Assembly (NCBI GenBank): GCA_030068145.1
Contig: JAPJBO010000082.1
Location: forward strand, 368,564 to 432,563
Source of the DNA: Diplonema papillatum
Taxonomy: Eukaryota > Euglenozoa > Diplonemea > Diplonemida > Diplonemidae
Direction of reading: 5' to 3'
Length of the DNA stretch: 64,000 nt
The position numbers were made by a program, and so were the translations under genes. The notes beneath the pieces were generated by a model, which was given only the letters and a program-made list of their open reading frames with translations, searched no databases and was not told where the DNA came from. Positions 12,358 to 23,856 of this stretch are shown here, in pieces. Numbering within the stretch: the stretch's first letter is position 1; each line of letters opens with the position of its first letter.

Positions 12358-13004
12358 AGGGCGTGTTACTCTTAGTTCGAGACCTCCTCAGTTCGATATC
12401 GAAACCACGGCTCATTTTTGAAAGCACGCGACAATGTGTATTGACAACTTCCCAAGAAGAATGTACATGCCTTTTACTACCCGACTCTCAGCCTCAAAAG
12501 GACCTTGAAACCTCAGAAAAGCTAAAATGGCTAAGTTACCGGCAAGCTCTAGAAACACAGGCCTTCTAAACCTCAAGGTGCTAGAAAAGCTAATCCGGGT
12601 CCCGAGTTCCCTCCCGGATAGCTGGTCATCTAGCACAGCATCCTGCTCGCGTATTGCGTTGCGGCTTCTCTTCGCACCCCTGCCTCCTCCTCCCCCCCCC
12701 TCTCGCTTGTCCTCTGTAGTGCAAAGGCCCCCCTCATTAATGCCCTGAATGTCCGCACGGGAAAGTAGAAACACCTCAAGGGGAATGAAAAAAACGGGTG
12801 GGGGGTGGGCGAAGAGGTCGGAAAAGGATTTTTGGTTGCTTTTTTTGTTTTCCCCCCCCGCCCTCCCTCTTTTCCTTCCTCTCTCTCCCTCTCTCTCTCT
12901 CTCCTTCTCCCTCTCTTCCTATTGGCTGGCCTTGCGTTTGCAGCATTGCCTCATCTGTCTTTCTCGCGCCGCGCGCCATTCTTCTGTGCCTTTCTTATTG
13001 TTTT

Positions 13005-13472
13005 ATTTTTGTATAAGCACCTGCTTTGAAAGAAATGCTCGAGGAGGCCGCCAGTTGCTAAATTTCAAAGGAGGAATGCGCTGTAGCCCACACGAAGCAC
13101 AGGTAAATACGGGTTCAGCGGCGGGCGTAAAACGTTCAACAAACAAGAAATAATTGAACGGGAGCGACTGCCGATTCCCAAAGTCCCGTGAGGATCGCAC
13201 TTCAAAGGCATTGGTTTGGGTTTTGGAAAAACAGGTCGTTCGAATGAAACTCTCACCGACCTCAGCTGTTGAAGATCTACGCGCTAAACTCAAGCATATC
13301 ACTCAGCGCAGGGAAAGAAAGCACCAGCGATGCTCCTAGTAACAGCGAGTGAACAGGGCAGAGCCCAAGCCTGAACAGAAGCTCTACCCGGAATGTGGCG
13401 CAAGCTGCTTATTGTTTTCCCCCTTCTAGCCTTCGTCTAATTAAGCACCGGACGGCCTCTGCGAGTATTTTC
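13005..13472 (+). repeat. Family A2 copy split by an rDNA-derived insert
   Basis: The 5' part of A2 (13005-13150, ending ACGTTCAACAAACAAG) and its 3' part (13408-13472, TTATTGTTTTCCCCCTTCTA to GCGAGTATTTTC) are separated by about 260 bp. The last 150 bp or so of that insert is 28S-like rRNA. The two halves together match an unbroken A2 such as 4778-5015. Confidence 0.7.
13257..13407 (+). rRNA. 28S rRNA 5'-end fragment (diverged, pseudogene-like)
   Basis: The order of blocks matches the start of eukaryotic large-subunit rRNA: ACCTCAGCTG, CGCGCTAAACTCAAGCATAT, CACTCAGCGCAGGGAAAGAAA, CTCCTAGTAACAGCGAGTGA, then ACAGGGCAGAGCCCA and GGAATGTGGCG. The usual forms are CTGAACTTAAGCATATCAAT, AAGCGGAGGAAAAGAAA and AGTAACGGCGAGTGAA, so several normally invariant positions differ. 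The rest of 28S does not follow. This is a fragment embedded in a SINE, not a working gene. Confidence 0.75.
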
Positions 13473-14091
13473 CCGTCCACCCCACAAGAACCTGGCTTGC
13501 ACGGTTGAGAGAAAAGCTTAAGCTCGTTGCTGTTACCTAAAAAGATGGCCCCGGGGGTCGTCGTCTTCGTAGCGTCTGCAAGGCTCTCCTGTGCCCAGAA
13601 TCGTTGATTTCTCGTTCGGGTTGAGCCGCGGGTGCTTGCGGAAAGGCTACCTTCTACAGCAGTGGGTTACGATGGCCTTCTCGGGACCCTTAGTACGGGG
13701 GGGAGGGACAGTTCGCGTTTTTTATTCTTTTCTTGAAAGTATGCCAATACTGCAGGTCATAGTTGACTAGACCTCTTGAGTTTGTGCTAACCACGGTTTG
13801 GGGAGTCGGGAGAACCTACAAAGCCAAAAGCAGAACCGACCCCCCCGTTCGTGAGAAAAAGCGAAGAATAAAAACACCTTCTATCTCCCATCTGTCTTTG
13901 TCATGAGCTGCACCTCAACTATTCTCTCTCTGGAGAGCCCGCGAAACAACGTGTCAACACACGCCTGCCAGGCGGTCTCGTCCGCCAGTCAGAACGCCCC
14001 CGGCTGCGCCACCATCAGTGCAACAATCATCTTTGACTGGGCCACGGCTCGCTCCGCGCCCACGGCGCAACGACTTGCGCCCGCCGTAGTA

Positions 14092-14410
14092 GTACGGGAT
14101 AGTAGTGGCGCGACCGGATACTCCTCGGAGAGATGGTCCCTGCACTCTAACTCGTCTCTCTCTCTCTCTCTTATTGTAGGGAATCTGTGTCCGTGGCTTC
14201 CAGGACCGAAACACGGAGCAGATAGGAAGTGCGACGCCGCGCGAGCACGCAGCCATTCCAAGCACCTTCTTTTGTGATCCCGCCTTTCGTACACAAAGGA
14301 CCGTGTCACGGCATGATTCAGCAGCGGCTGCTAAGCGACAGCAGCAGGACACAATGCGGTGTGGAGCACCCATTCTAAGACGTTCTTGCATCCGCTCCCA
14401 ACCCCCGTGC
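14092..14410 (+). repeat. Family M copy followed by a diverged family E copy
   Basis: M occupies 14092-14175 (ACCGGATACTCC.CGGAGAGATGGTCCC and a CT run). E-like sequence (GTGTCCGTGGCTTCCAGGAC, GAAACACGGAGCAGATAGGA, GACGTTCTTGCATCC) runs from about 14188 to 14410 with insertions. Confidence 0.55.
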
Positions 14411-17400
14411 AAGCAGATAAGGAAGCTGTAGATGGAAGCGCCTGGCCCCCTTGCCTACCAATACACACAGGTGAATCCACCCCCCGGTGTTTACGGAGGC
14501 CTGCACTCCCTCAGTTTCTCTTCAAAGTAGACGTGACGCCAGCTTCATAACATGGGGCGACCTGTCTCGCCGTTGTCACATAAAGTCGTCAACAAGTCAC
14601 GAAGCAACCCGCACCCTGCACAGAAAGCAAGGGCCCCATCGACCCTCTCTCCCACCGTCAGTTCAATACAAAAAAAGGGAGGCTTTCATTAGTCGACCCA
14701 TCCTCTAGGACCGCTTTGCGGGAACAGCTTCGCTTCGAAGGATTCGGGGACCCGACTGCGCTCGTCCGACCGTCATTTCATCTTCTACTACGTACGGCAC
14801 GAGTGCTGAAAAAGGGCCAACCGTATGTGTGGGGCACTCGGAGAATGGCTCGAAACCGCGAAAGAACGGCGAGAAAGGTTGCCACCGACACTCTCTGCGC
14901 AAGCCCAACTTAGCGACAAAAAAAAAGCTCGCTTGAGATTACACAGGGATTGGAGTCTCCGTGCAAGGACTTGAGGCACCCTAAACACCACCGGCACTTC
15001 AAAGGCGTGAAGAGGAATGTCCTAGTAGCTAGTGCGTTGCTCAGGGTAGTCGAAGGCCTGACAATCACACTAATGCAACAAATTTACTACTAGTAGCGAT
15101 CAGCAGCGTTACAATTACCGCGGGTGGGTGACACCAGACTTTTCCGCCAATTGTGTGCACCGACGGGTTTACAAAACGAAAAAACGCACGGGTGGCGAGG
15201 GAACACACGAGCGAAGAGTGTCGGCGAGTGCCTTTTGTCGCCGCTCGTTTGCAGAATTGGGCCTGCTTTGTGGCTCTTTTCTCCACCTCCCCCCCCCAAG
15301 GTTCCAGACCCTACCTGCGGAGTCTTACTCTCCCTGCGACCCTTTTTCCCTTTCCCCTATTTTATTTTACACTTTCTTCGACGAAGACTTGATGCTAGCA
15401 TCAAACATGCATGCGAGGCAGTGTTCTGCCTAAACATTAAATTAAGTTTTTCCCCCCCTGCCTCCTTGGCGCACCCAATCCTTTCGAAACACCTTCTTAT
15501 TTTCTGGCATACTGCCGCCATGCTCCCCCACATTCCAAGCGAACAGCCGGTCGACCGGAGACCCTAAAACACCGACCCTTTAAAACACGGATACCGCTAG
15601 TAAAAAGAAAAGTCAAGTCGAAAACCTGTGGCTGTGCCCACCAGGAGAACAAAGCGGCTGGTTTCAGCCGGGGAAAAAAAATATTCTTGAAAAACTGACC
15701 GGCTGATAATCAGCCGGCTGATTCTTGGAAGGTCTGCCGATCAGAAGGGTTTTACGACAACATGTTGCCGGTGCATCAAGCTGGCTGATTCCGCTCCATG
15801 GGCTGCGTTCCCAAAACGTACCCAAAGCGTACACTGTGAGTCTGCCGGTAAATAATAAAATCCTCACTCCGATGCTTGTGTCTGTCACTCTTGTCCACCG
15901 CTCCTGCTCCGCATGGTTGGAGTAAAAGATGAAGCCAGAAAGCTGCTAATCATTGCTGCTGACCACAAGAAGGGGCGCAAGCAAGCTACTTTGTTCCTCT
16001 GGACGGATTGGAGCGGCAAACCTGTCGTTCAGATTTATTATTAGTCGTCAAAGAAGCAAGTTTCTTTTCCTGCAAAAATTTCGTTCGTAGTTTCAAGCGA
16101 ACTTTCACTCTAAAAAAAGGCTCGAAATTTAATCAGCCGGCGCACACTCGTGCCCACCTGTAACAAACTAACAGCGGCTACCTAACTTGCGGGGGTACAG
16201 ATTGGACGACCGAGCAACCTGGTCATGCGGTCAGGCCTCTACCGTCTACGGTTCTTTAACCCCTCAGATCTGCCTGGAACCCGCAGAAACATCGACAGGA
16301 GAGGGGGAGACTGCGACTGTCCGAGAAAAAAAGAAATCGCCCGAAAAACCGCACGCCCCCCCCCCCCCCCCCCCCCAACAACAGGAACGAGAACCACGCG
16401 CTTCCTCTCCCGCTTCCTCTCTGCAGGCGTTCTCTTTTTTTAGAGTGCGAAGTCCACTCAGAGATCGCATTTTTTTTTTGTTGAATTTTCGGTAAATAAT
16501 ACTACTACTACTTGAATTTTCGGAGGATCCTGGGAAGGCGCGCGTTCTGCGTGTGGCAGTTCCCCGCACACAACAACTGTGTGGACTCTACACTCCACAT
16601 GATGTCGGCGCCGACTCTACTACCACTGAGGGTTGCGGCCAGGGGCGTTGGGACGTTCTGCGGTGCTTGTAAACGTGGCGCGAAAATGTGCCTTATGTAA
16701 GGGAAGGCGGCAACCTCCGTGTTCCTGCTCGGTACGATACGCAACAGCAAGCGCCTAGAAGCAGTGCGCCGCCCTCCCAGAAACCTCCTCGAACTGTGAA
16801 CGTGTACGTACGAGTCTGCGTGTGCAATGACAGAGAGCAGAAAAAAAAGAAGAAGAAGAAACGAGGAACCCAACCAACTTCTGCCGTGTCACAGGGTGAA
16901 AAGCAACCTGCCAAAGGAGCCCAACTGTCCCCGGGGCTCGTGCAACATGCACTCGCTGTCGTTGGAAGAATGAAATTGACGGCCCTGCGTACCAGCAGGA
17001 TCAAAACCGCAAATAAACGCGGATGGCGACAATATAGACCTCCGCCTTGCCTCGGCCACTGCGTGTGCAACCGGAGACTTAAAAAAGGCCACAGGCTCCA
17101 AATGGCACGAAGCGGGCACAAAGTTACTGGCGGGCATCCGGGAAACATGCCCCGAACCACTCGAGCACGAAAACAAGACGACGGGTTCCCTCCCGCTGGC
17201 AGTTCTCTTGCCTCTACGTTTTCTTTTGTTTCAAATCTCAACGATGCTCTAAAAAAGAAGGATCGGCGGGCTCCTGGATCCACACGTGGGGGAACAAAAT
17301 CCAAACAGAAATAACGTGTGGAAATCCACACGTTCCACACGTGGAGCGTATGCCCTGGGACTCCTGCTGCCAGCGGATTTCCCTGCTGCCAACCACAAAC

Positions 17401-17487
17401 ACCAGTCAGCAAAACCGAAACTAAATCCAAAACTCCAACTCTAAAAAAGACAACGGCGAAAGACGCCCGTTTTTATTTAAACACACA
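14411..17487. other. No gene seen; palindrome, poly-C and repeat scraps
   Basis: I noticed a family N fragment (15366-15450), a degenerate CCGGAGACCC tail (15556-15575), the palindrome CGGCTGATAATCAGCCG (15700-15716), a 20-bp C run (16356-16376) and a lone tail GTTTCAAGCGAACTTTCACT near 16093. No conserved coding sequence is visible. Confidence 0.45.
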
Positions 17488-17667
17488 TAACGTGGGCGGC
17501 GCCGAAGCTTCACCAGCTTCGGCAGACACCATTTGCGCACTTGACCATGGTTAAGAAGACGAATGAAAAATAATAAATAACGCTAGAAAACATCGACACA
17601 ATTATAGCTCAAAGCATCTGCTAGATAACACGAAAAGGCTCCAGGCAAAACCCCCGTTTTCACATAC
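17488..17667 (+). repeat. Dispersed repeats, families I and J
   Basis: Family I (17488-17622) matches 22530-22640: ACGTGGGCGGCG.CGAAGCTTC, ACACCATTTGCGCACTT and TATAGCTCAAAGCAT. Family J (17627-17667) matches 3293-3343. Confidence 0.65.
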
Positions 17668-17956
17668 CATCAACCTTATACGCCTATTCTTTTTCGACGT
17701 TCGTTGCTTGGTCTTCACCCTGGCTTTTGTCGTGCAGGCAGCATCCTTGCCGCCAGGCAGCGCCAGTGGAGTCTGTCTTGAGCTTTGAGTGAAGCCCTTT
17801 TCCGCCTGAAGTTGTCTCGCGACTGCCTGGATGCACGAGAGGCAAAATAAAACAGTCCAGGCTGCAGCCAATGTTTTGCTTGTCAGCGTCAGCATCAAAA
17901 GGATCGTTAAGAAAAGACAAACGACCAACCAAAAGTACACGAAAAGAGACGGTCTG

Positions 17957-18165
17957 ACGCTACTACGGCACCATACTGAGGAGGGCCTACCGTAAGAAAG
18001 GTACGTGGTTAACAAAGGCACTCACCAATTCTCTTACCTCGTGTAGCCGTCACCCTTATGAACACGCAGCGCACAAAGGAAAGGATATCTTCCCGTATTG
18101 CCAAAGGTCACCCGGAGAGACGTTAGCCCCGGAGTTTCAAGCGAACTTTTCACTCTAAAAAAAGG
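17957..18165 (+). repeat. SINE-like repeat, family C (diverged)
   Basis: It begins CTACGGCACCATACTGAGGA, contains CCAATTCTCTTACCTCGTGT and GGATATCTTCCC, and ends in the shared tail (GGTCACCCGGAGA to TTCAAGCGAACTTTTCACTC). It matches 19717-19926 and 24965-25197. Confidence 0.75.
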
Positions 18166-18659
18166 TAAACAGACACTCTCTGTGACCGTTAGGCTGCACT
18201 CACGACAGGCGCACGGTTGCCTTCTATTCGTGTCTCCGGCTTTATCCCTTGGCCATGCAAGCGAGACCGAAAGTATTTGTCTGGGCCGTGCTTTCACCGA
18301 GGATCGGACCTGAAGACCAGCCTGACGAAGCCGAACTCCTGCTACCGAAAGATTGCTATATTTGTTCGGAAGCAGGCAGTGCGCACGTTGTTTGTCGGGG
18401 CATGGGAAATACTCTTTACGATATGCACACAGGGTGGGTCTGCAGTACCAAAACAACCCACCCGGTCAAACAAGAACACAACGAACAAAAAGAAAAAAGC
18501 AAAAAGACCATTTACTGTTTCCATACATCTGCCTAACTTCGATTAGACCGCGATATGGAGAGGAGAAGAAAACGATGCTGTGTAAGCTCCATTGCTTCAT
18601 TCAACACTGCGTCGGTGGCATAAAGCGGTGAAGCCGGCGTTAAAAAAGGTTAGTTAAAG

Positions 18660-18812
18660 TGCACCAAGCAAAACAATCATAAGGTCGGAAGACAGAGCAC
18701 CTACTGCCGAACCAGGCTGTGCTCCTTATTGGAACCGCCCTCAGAAAGAGAGTTTCGAAGGCTCATTTGGTCCCTGGTTTCAAGACGATGATGACGATGC
18801 GGATTGGTCCCG
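18660..18812 (+). CDS. Exon-like acidic segment, unknown protein
   Basis: An open frame ending at a good donor (CTCTCAG|GTAAGA at 18812/18813) reads APYWNRPQKESFEG then SFGPWFQDDDDDADWSRLS, with natural-looking codon use. The 5' border is unclear: the upstream stop is near 18654 and several AGs are possible. Downstream, 18863-18959 and 19125-19316 also read as plausible short exons, but I could not join them with certainty. It could be a decayed mobile-element ORF. The poly-Asp/W-or-Y-R-L pattern resembles 2-60. Confidence 0.25.
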
Positions 18813-19716
18813 ACTCTCAGGTAAGACACTTTCGGGTAGCACAGGACCAGCAAGTGCTTATGAAGGACAGTATTATGCATATGTCGAAGCTTGAAGTCCC
18901 AATTACCCGAAGAGAGCCATATTGGACCAATCTGCACGTCCCACGGGATTGTCGGAAACACGTAAGGTTGTTCGGAATCCTTTGAAGTGGTACAAAGATG
19001 ATTAGGCAGATGTATGTCCCACCTTCGTCCGTCCGCCGTGGTTTGTGCACGCGACGCGTTTTTTTTTTTGTCAGTTTTTCCTCATATTTTTTGTTCACAT
19101 TCGAGCGAACGGATTTCGGGTCGAATGTCCCTGTATTGGCAACACGAGTTTGGATGCCGCCTTGCCCTCTGTGCAGGCAACATTCTCCTGACGCCCCGGC
19201 TGTGGAGCTCTTGTCTTGAGGACTGTTCCGCTTTGGACTCATACGAACGGTCTCCAGGCTACAGGATACCTCAGGGGTTTTATGCGGCAAAGGCAAACCC
19301 GGGCCTCTTCAAATAGTTTCGAACTATCACAGCTTTGCGGCGTTAGTGTGGGCATCATTAAATGAGTGCCACACTATTCGGCGTATCCCAACGTATCAAC
19401 GCGGCTGTTGGGAATTCGTGGAGGCCCAGTGGCTGGGGTCGTTTTGACCTTCTCTTACATCCCTGGGGCTTACATAGTGAAAGTCTTAATCGTTGTCGAC
19501 CGACAACCTCAGTCCTCACAATTTTGCGGGTTGCCTAGTTGGTTGATTAGCATTCCTTTTCCGGATGCGCGAAAAAAAAAAAGGTGCGTAAGAGGAAGGT
19601 GCATAGTCTTCTTTATCCGCGAGGAGTCCCCCTGTCGTTCAGGGAATTTGGCAAAAGCGGAGGCAGCCCGTCCCCTCGGGGGTATGCTCTTGTTCCCATT
19701 CTACCGATCGAATACT

Positions 19717-19926
19717 ACTGCGGCACCATACTGAGGAGGGCCTACCGTAAGTAATGTGGATAATGGCCGAAATCACCAATGACCAACAACCAGAGTACCA
19801 CCGATCCTCTTACCTCGTGTAACCACCACTCTTACGACACTCAGAGCACAAAGGTTATCTTCTATTGACGAAGATCACCTGGAGACTTTAAAAACCCGGA
19901 GTTTCAAGCGAACTTTCACTCTAGAT
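19717..19926 (+). repeat. SINE-like repeat, family C
   Basis: It runs from CTGCGGCACCATACTGAGGA to the tail GGAGTTTCAAGCGAACTTTC plus ACTCTAGA. A family K fragment lies upstream at 19516-19560. Confidence 0.8.
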
Positions 19927-20448
19927 AGCCTATGGCAGAGCATACTCTACAGTCCGAACACGGGAATGCCTCCAGACAAGAGCTCAGCATCCAGAAAAAA
20001 ACAAGACGGGGGGAAATAGCAAGTGAATCAGCCAACAACAAAAACAAACAACGCAGAAAATTCGAAAAGAAAAGGCCACCGATCACCACAAGCACGCACT
20101 AAACTGAACTTCACACACAAACGAAAGGTCGAAAGACACCGATCTGCACGCCCATTCAGCGGAGTTCGTGGCCAATTCCATCCCCGGTTGGAACGTTGCG
20201 AGGCGAGCTGCTACCGTCCCGAGCCAGCTTTTTTTTTGAGGGGCTTCGACTGCCAGAAAAGCCCGAACGACTTCTGTTTCAAATGCAGTCTGACTCTGGA
20301 CCCGACGAAGAACAGGGCGCGCACAACACCGCGGTGGGGCAAAGATAAGAAGACAGAAGGCGAGGCAGGTGAAGGCGGTGCGAGGGGGCCGCCCGCGACG
20401 CAACCTTCGCACGTTCGACCTGGTTTTGGTGCCCTCTGCTCGCAGGAT
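19927..20448. other. No gene seen
   Basis: I find no recognisable repeat or conserved frame in this stretch. Confidence 0.4.
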
Positions 20449-20590
20449 TACTTTTTTGTATATATGCACCTGCTTTGTAGGAAATACTTGAGGAGGCTGC
20501 CAGCTGCAAAAGATCAAAGGAGGTAAATGTGCTGTAGCCCACACGAAACACCGGTGAACCTGGGTTCAGTGGCGGGCTTAAGCGTAAACT
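20449..20590 (+). repeat. Family A2, first half only
   Basis: It matches A2 from the T run and GCACCTGCTTTGTAGGAAAT to GGTTCAGTGGCGGGCTTAAG. The second half of the element is absent. Confidence 0.8.
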
Positions 20591-21414
20591 CTTTTCCAGT
20601 TGGCACTTCAACCTATGGTGTTGCACACGGCGATCCCATGCCTACTGCGCTCTGCGGGGTTACTCCGCAAGTCAGTTCAGGTCTAGTCGAGTTGCTGTCA
20701 CAAGCAGAGCCGGCGCGATTGCTCAGACCTGGTAGTAGGGTCCTTCTCCCCGAAACAAAATTAGCCTGTAGGCCCACATCAAGCCTTCTAAAGGCCAGTC
20801 CCCTTTCAGAAAGATTGGCCCAAAGGCATCGAGAGGTCAGTCCCTTCAGAATGGTTGACCCACATCAATCGTCTAGGTCAGTTCCTTCAGAAAAGTTGAC
20901 CGCGACCCTTTTCTGCGCCCCAACAGCGCTTTTCGGGGGCCTTGTCACGGGCTACTGGACCCGCATGAAGCCCTGCGAGTCGACACTACAAAGGAAAAAG
21001 AAGAAGATCCCCTCCCCTCCTTCGAAACCACAAATAGCGCTTTTAAAAGAAAAAAAGGAGAGAAGAGCTTCACACGAACACAAGACGAGCCTCTCACAGA
21101 ATGTCTTTGCCGGCTCCGTGCCGCACTTCGCTGCAATACAAGCCCGAAAAAAGGGCACAATCTACCTGTTTTTTCGCTCCCTTCTCCTTTTTTCTTCTTC
21201 TGCTTGTTCTCTTCTTCTTAAGAAAATGAATTCGGAAAGAAAACACGGCGCCTTGTTGCTGCTTGTTAAAAGAACTCCCGGCTCGAACCAATTTCTCCGG
21301 GTTCTGGCCGCCTCCAACACCGCCACCAGCACGAGGCCGGGTTGCCTCCGTATCTTCGGAACGTCTTTCAGGCCTTGCAGAAAGCCGAGAAACGGATTCG
21401 TAGGAATCCCAGGT
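20591..21414. other. Open but unsupported; short near-repeats
   Basis: A frame is open from inside the A2 copy (20527) to 21483, but it crosses a SINE and an rRNA fragment, so I do not accept it. Near 20790-20905 the phrases CAGTCCCTTTCAG, CAGTCCCTTCAGAA and CAGTTCCTTCAGAA are spaced about 50 bases apart. Confidence 0.4.
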
Positions 21415-21512
21415 ATCTACAGTCGTTCGATCGAACAGTGCCGTGATGCTACCACTGGATGGATTATGGCTGAACGCCTCTAAGCCAGAACCCAGTCCAG
21501 AGGAATGCGTGA
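21415..21512 (+). rRNA. 28S rRNA 3'-end fragment (diverged)
   Basis: It contains ATGCTACCACTGGATGGATT followed by ATGGCTGAACGCCTCTAAGC and CAGAACCCA. This is the hallmark near the 3' end of eukaryotic large-subunit rRNA (GCTACCATC...GGATTATGGCTGAACGCCTCTAAGTCAGAATCC). Sequence before about 21415 and after about 21512 no longer aligns. It is an isolated piece 8 kb from the 5'-end fragment at 13.3 kb, and is probably a pseudogene fragment. Confidence 0.75.
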
Positions 21513-22058
21513 GTTGCTCAGGGCACATCGCCACGACTAGCTTCGGCGAACTGGCAGGAAATGCTCGAGGAGGCCGCCCTTCGCGAAAAAAAAGGAGGTC
21601 TTCATTTTCACACACTAACTGTCACAGCAAGTGAAAATAAAGTGAAGACTCTTTTATTATTGATTAGGCAGCCTGGAAAAAAGACTTGTGCTCACGAACA
21701 AAAGGTTCCACGCGAAGCACCGGTATATCTGGGCGCAGTAGTTGCTGCTGTGGCCCGCTGGACGTCGAACTAGGAACCCAGCTCGAAGGTCATTATCCTT
21801 TATGGTACTCAGGTGTTACTTTTTGCAGTCTTTGAATTTAACAGAACTCTTGTTACAGGACGCTACTTTTGAAAATCACTCTATCTCCAAAAGAAAATAG
21901 AGGAAGGGGAAATACCCGCTACGCTCCTTGTGCTGCGGAAGCCTCTACTCCCTAAATAAAGGCAACCAAAATCCAAGGAGGATCATTTCCGGAGTTAGGG
22001 CTTGCACCGATGATGACAAAGTAACGGACGAACTGCATCAAGTGACCAATTCTGGGCT

Positions 22059-22297
22059 AGGAGCCAGTTTGCGACAACAGGGCAAGTGAGGGCCACCACT
22101 CACCCAGAGCCCAGACAACTGATAGCGGTTAACACCACAACCTATGAGGAGTCCGGCAACTGATAACAGGTTACACTACAATCTATCAGGAGCCAGTTTG
22201 CGACAACAGGGCAAGTGAGGGCCACTAACCCAGAGCCCAGAGCGGTTAACACCACAACCTATGAGGAGTCCGGCAACTGATAGCAGGTTACACTACT
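22059..22297 (+). repeat. Tandem duplication, about 110-130 bp x2
   Basis: The unit AGGAGCCAGTTTGCGACAAC...GCAACTGATA.CAGGTTACACTAC occurs at 22059-22187 and 22188-22297. The two copies differ by short deletions. Confidence 0.85.
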
Positions 22298-22529
22298 GGA
22301 AATGAATGAAAATGGCAAGTAGGCATACACTCTCTGCATCCGTTGCTCCGGAAATGTTCCTTTTCAGTACAACTGTACTATTCCAAAATAAGAAAGGCGC
22401 CCCTTGCGCAGGGGCAGTTCTCGCCTCCTCCACTCCCCCCCCTCCAACGTTTGATTATCTTTCCCAGACTTCTGTTTTTTTCACCCGTTTTCGCACTTCT
22501 TCTTCTTCTTCTTCTTCTTTTTTTTTATT

Positions 22530-22640
22530 ACGTGGGCGGCGTCGAAGCTTCGCCAGTTTCGGCTGACACCATTTGCGCACTTAGTCGTGGTTAAAGACGT
22601 ACGAAACCTGCACTAATATAGCTCAAAGCATTGCAGAATA
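22530..22640 (+). repeat. Dispersed repeat, family I
   Basis: Second copy of the 17488-17622 repeat, preceded by a CTT/T-rich tract. Confidence 0.65.
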
Positions 22641-22954
22641 TCTCTAGTTCCGCGAAGAGAGACATTGCTTCGTCGTCGTCGTTGTCGGCGGCGCTTGAAC
22701 TTTCGCGTACGTCAAAAAAAAAAGAGAGGTTCAGCCCTGTCTTTTTCACTCAAGAAACTCATGTAGCTAGCAAAGGACTGTACAACTGCCGACGACGCGG
22801 TCGTGGACGCCGGGTTGTTTGAGCGGACTACGACGTCGCGATGCAGCAGCGCGACTAAGCCGAGCGCGCAGCGCTCGGGCTCCTTCGCGAGGTCGAAGAC
22901 CTGAGCCGCAACGTGTGCGAGCATTCCTGCTCACGGCTGTTTGACACTACTCTA

Positions 22955-23240
22955 CGAGAAAATCCATAAAAACGCGGACAACAGACCGGTACGGGCTACA
23001 AGGCAACCCCTGCTCAACTTGTAGAACGTGGGGGGGCCCGAGACTACACTCCACGAAGGAATGTACTTGATGTCGGTCACAAACAGTCCCGGACATGGCT
23101 AGCCATAACCCATAACGAAAGCGTGCACTAAATATACAACCCAGCCCTTTCTTGCTCTAAGAGAACCATTCATGAACGGTCACACGGAGACCCTAAAACC
23201 CCGGAATTACAAGCGAACTTTAACTCTGAAAGAGAGGAAC
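22955..23240 (+). mobile_element. LINE-like family B, 3'-end copy (5' truncated)
   Basis: It matches the region downstream of the ORF at 61925-62215 nearly base for base: ACGCGGACAACAGACCGGTA, TACTTGATGTCGGTCACAAA, CCGGACATGGCTAGCCATAA, and the tail GGAATTACAAGCGAACTTTA. Homology starts abruptly, as expected for a 5'-truncated insertion. Confidence 0.8.
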
Positions 23241-23544
23241 GTGAATTCTGGTCGGAGACCTGGGTACATCTGTCTGTAGGAGGTAGCCTTCTCAGTGATT
23301 GATCCTGAGAACCGATCAGGACCCGACGATGTCCGCTCTGTGCAAAACCCGCGATATCATGAGAAAAGGCCTTTAAAGGGCTTTGCAGAGGCCGGAAACC
23401 GCGAAACCGCGAAAAAGCAGCCTACTAGCTTGGGGGGGGTCAGCTGGTCGCCAGACCAGAGTTGGTCTGGAAACTGGTCAGTCTGGTCTGGGTCAAAAAA
23501 AAAAGATCTCAGCTATTATTATTTTCCCGGAGGAACCGGCTACC

Positions 23545-23655
23545 CACAGTGTACTACACACTGTGTACTACAGTGTGTACAGGGTACCACAGTGTACTAC
23601 CACCGTGCACCACGGGGTACCACAGTGTGCTACCACGGGGTACCACAGTGTCGGA
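23545..23655 (+). repeat. Palindrome-rich GTAC repeat cluster
   Basis: Overlapping units such as CCACAGTGTACTACACACTG and GGGGTACCACAGTGTGCTAC are both direct and partly inverted (CACAGTGTAC/GTACACTGTG-like). A related ACTGCACTGC cluster follows at 23783-23832. Confidence 0.6.
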
Positions 23656-23659
23656 AACA

Positions 23660-23772
23660 GCAGGGTTTAAGTTAGGGCCGGTTTTCCGGTTTCCAAAACC
23701 GGCTTTCGGCTAAACCCGGTTTTGGAAAAAAAAAAAAAAAAAGTGGAATTCGCCCCAGCCCGGAACCGGCTT
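23660..23772 (+). repeat. Dispersed repeat, family Q
   Basis: GGCCGGTTTTCCGGTTT-type blocks, an A run and CGCCCCAGCCCGGAACCGGC resemble 28140-28245. Confidence 0.45.
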
Positions 23773-23856
23773 GTTCACTACTACACTGCACTGCTGCAGT
23801 GCACTACTATTCTGCACTGCACTGCACTACATACCAGGGTGGGGGATTCACAAAGT

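Noticed and set aside
20527..21483. 318-codon plus ORF
   Set aside because: It starts in a family A2 SINE and ends in a 28S rRNA fragment, with no domain in between.
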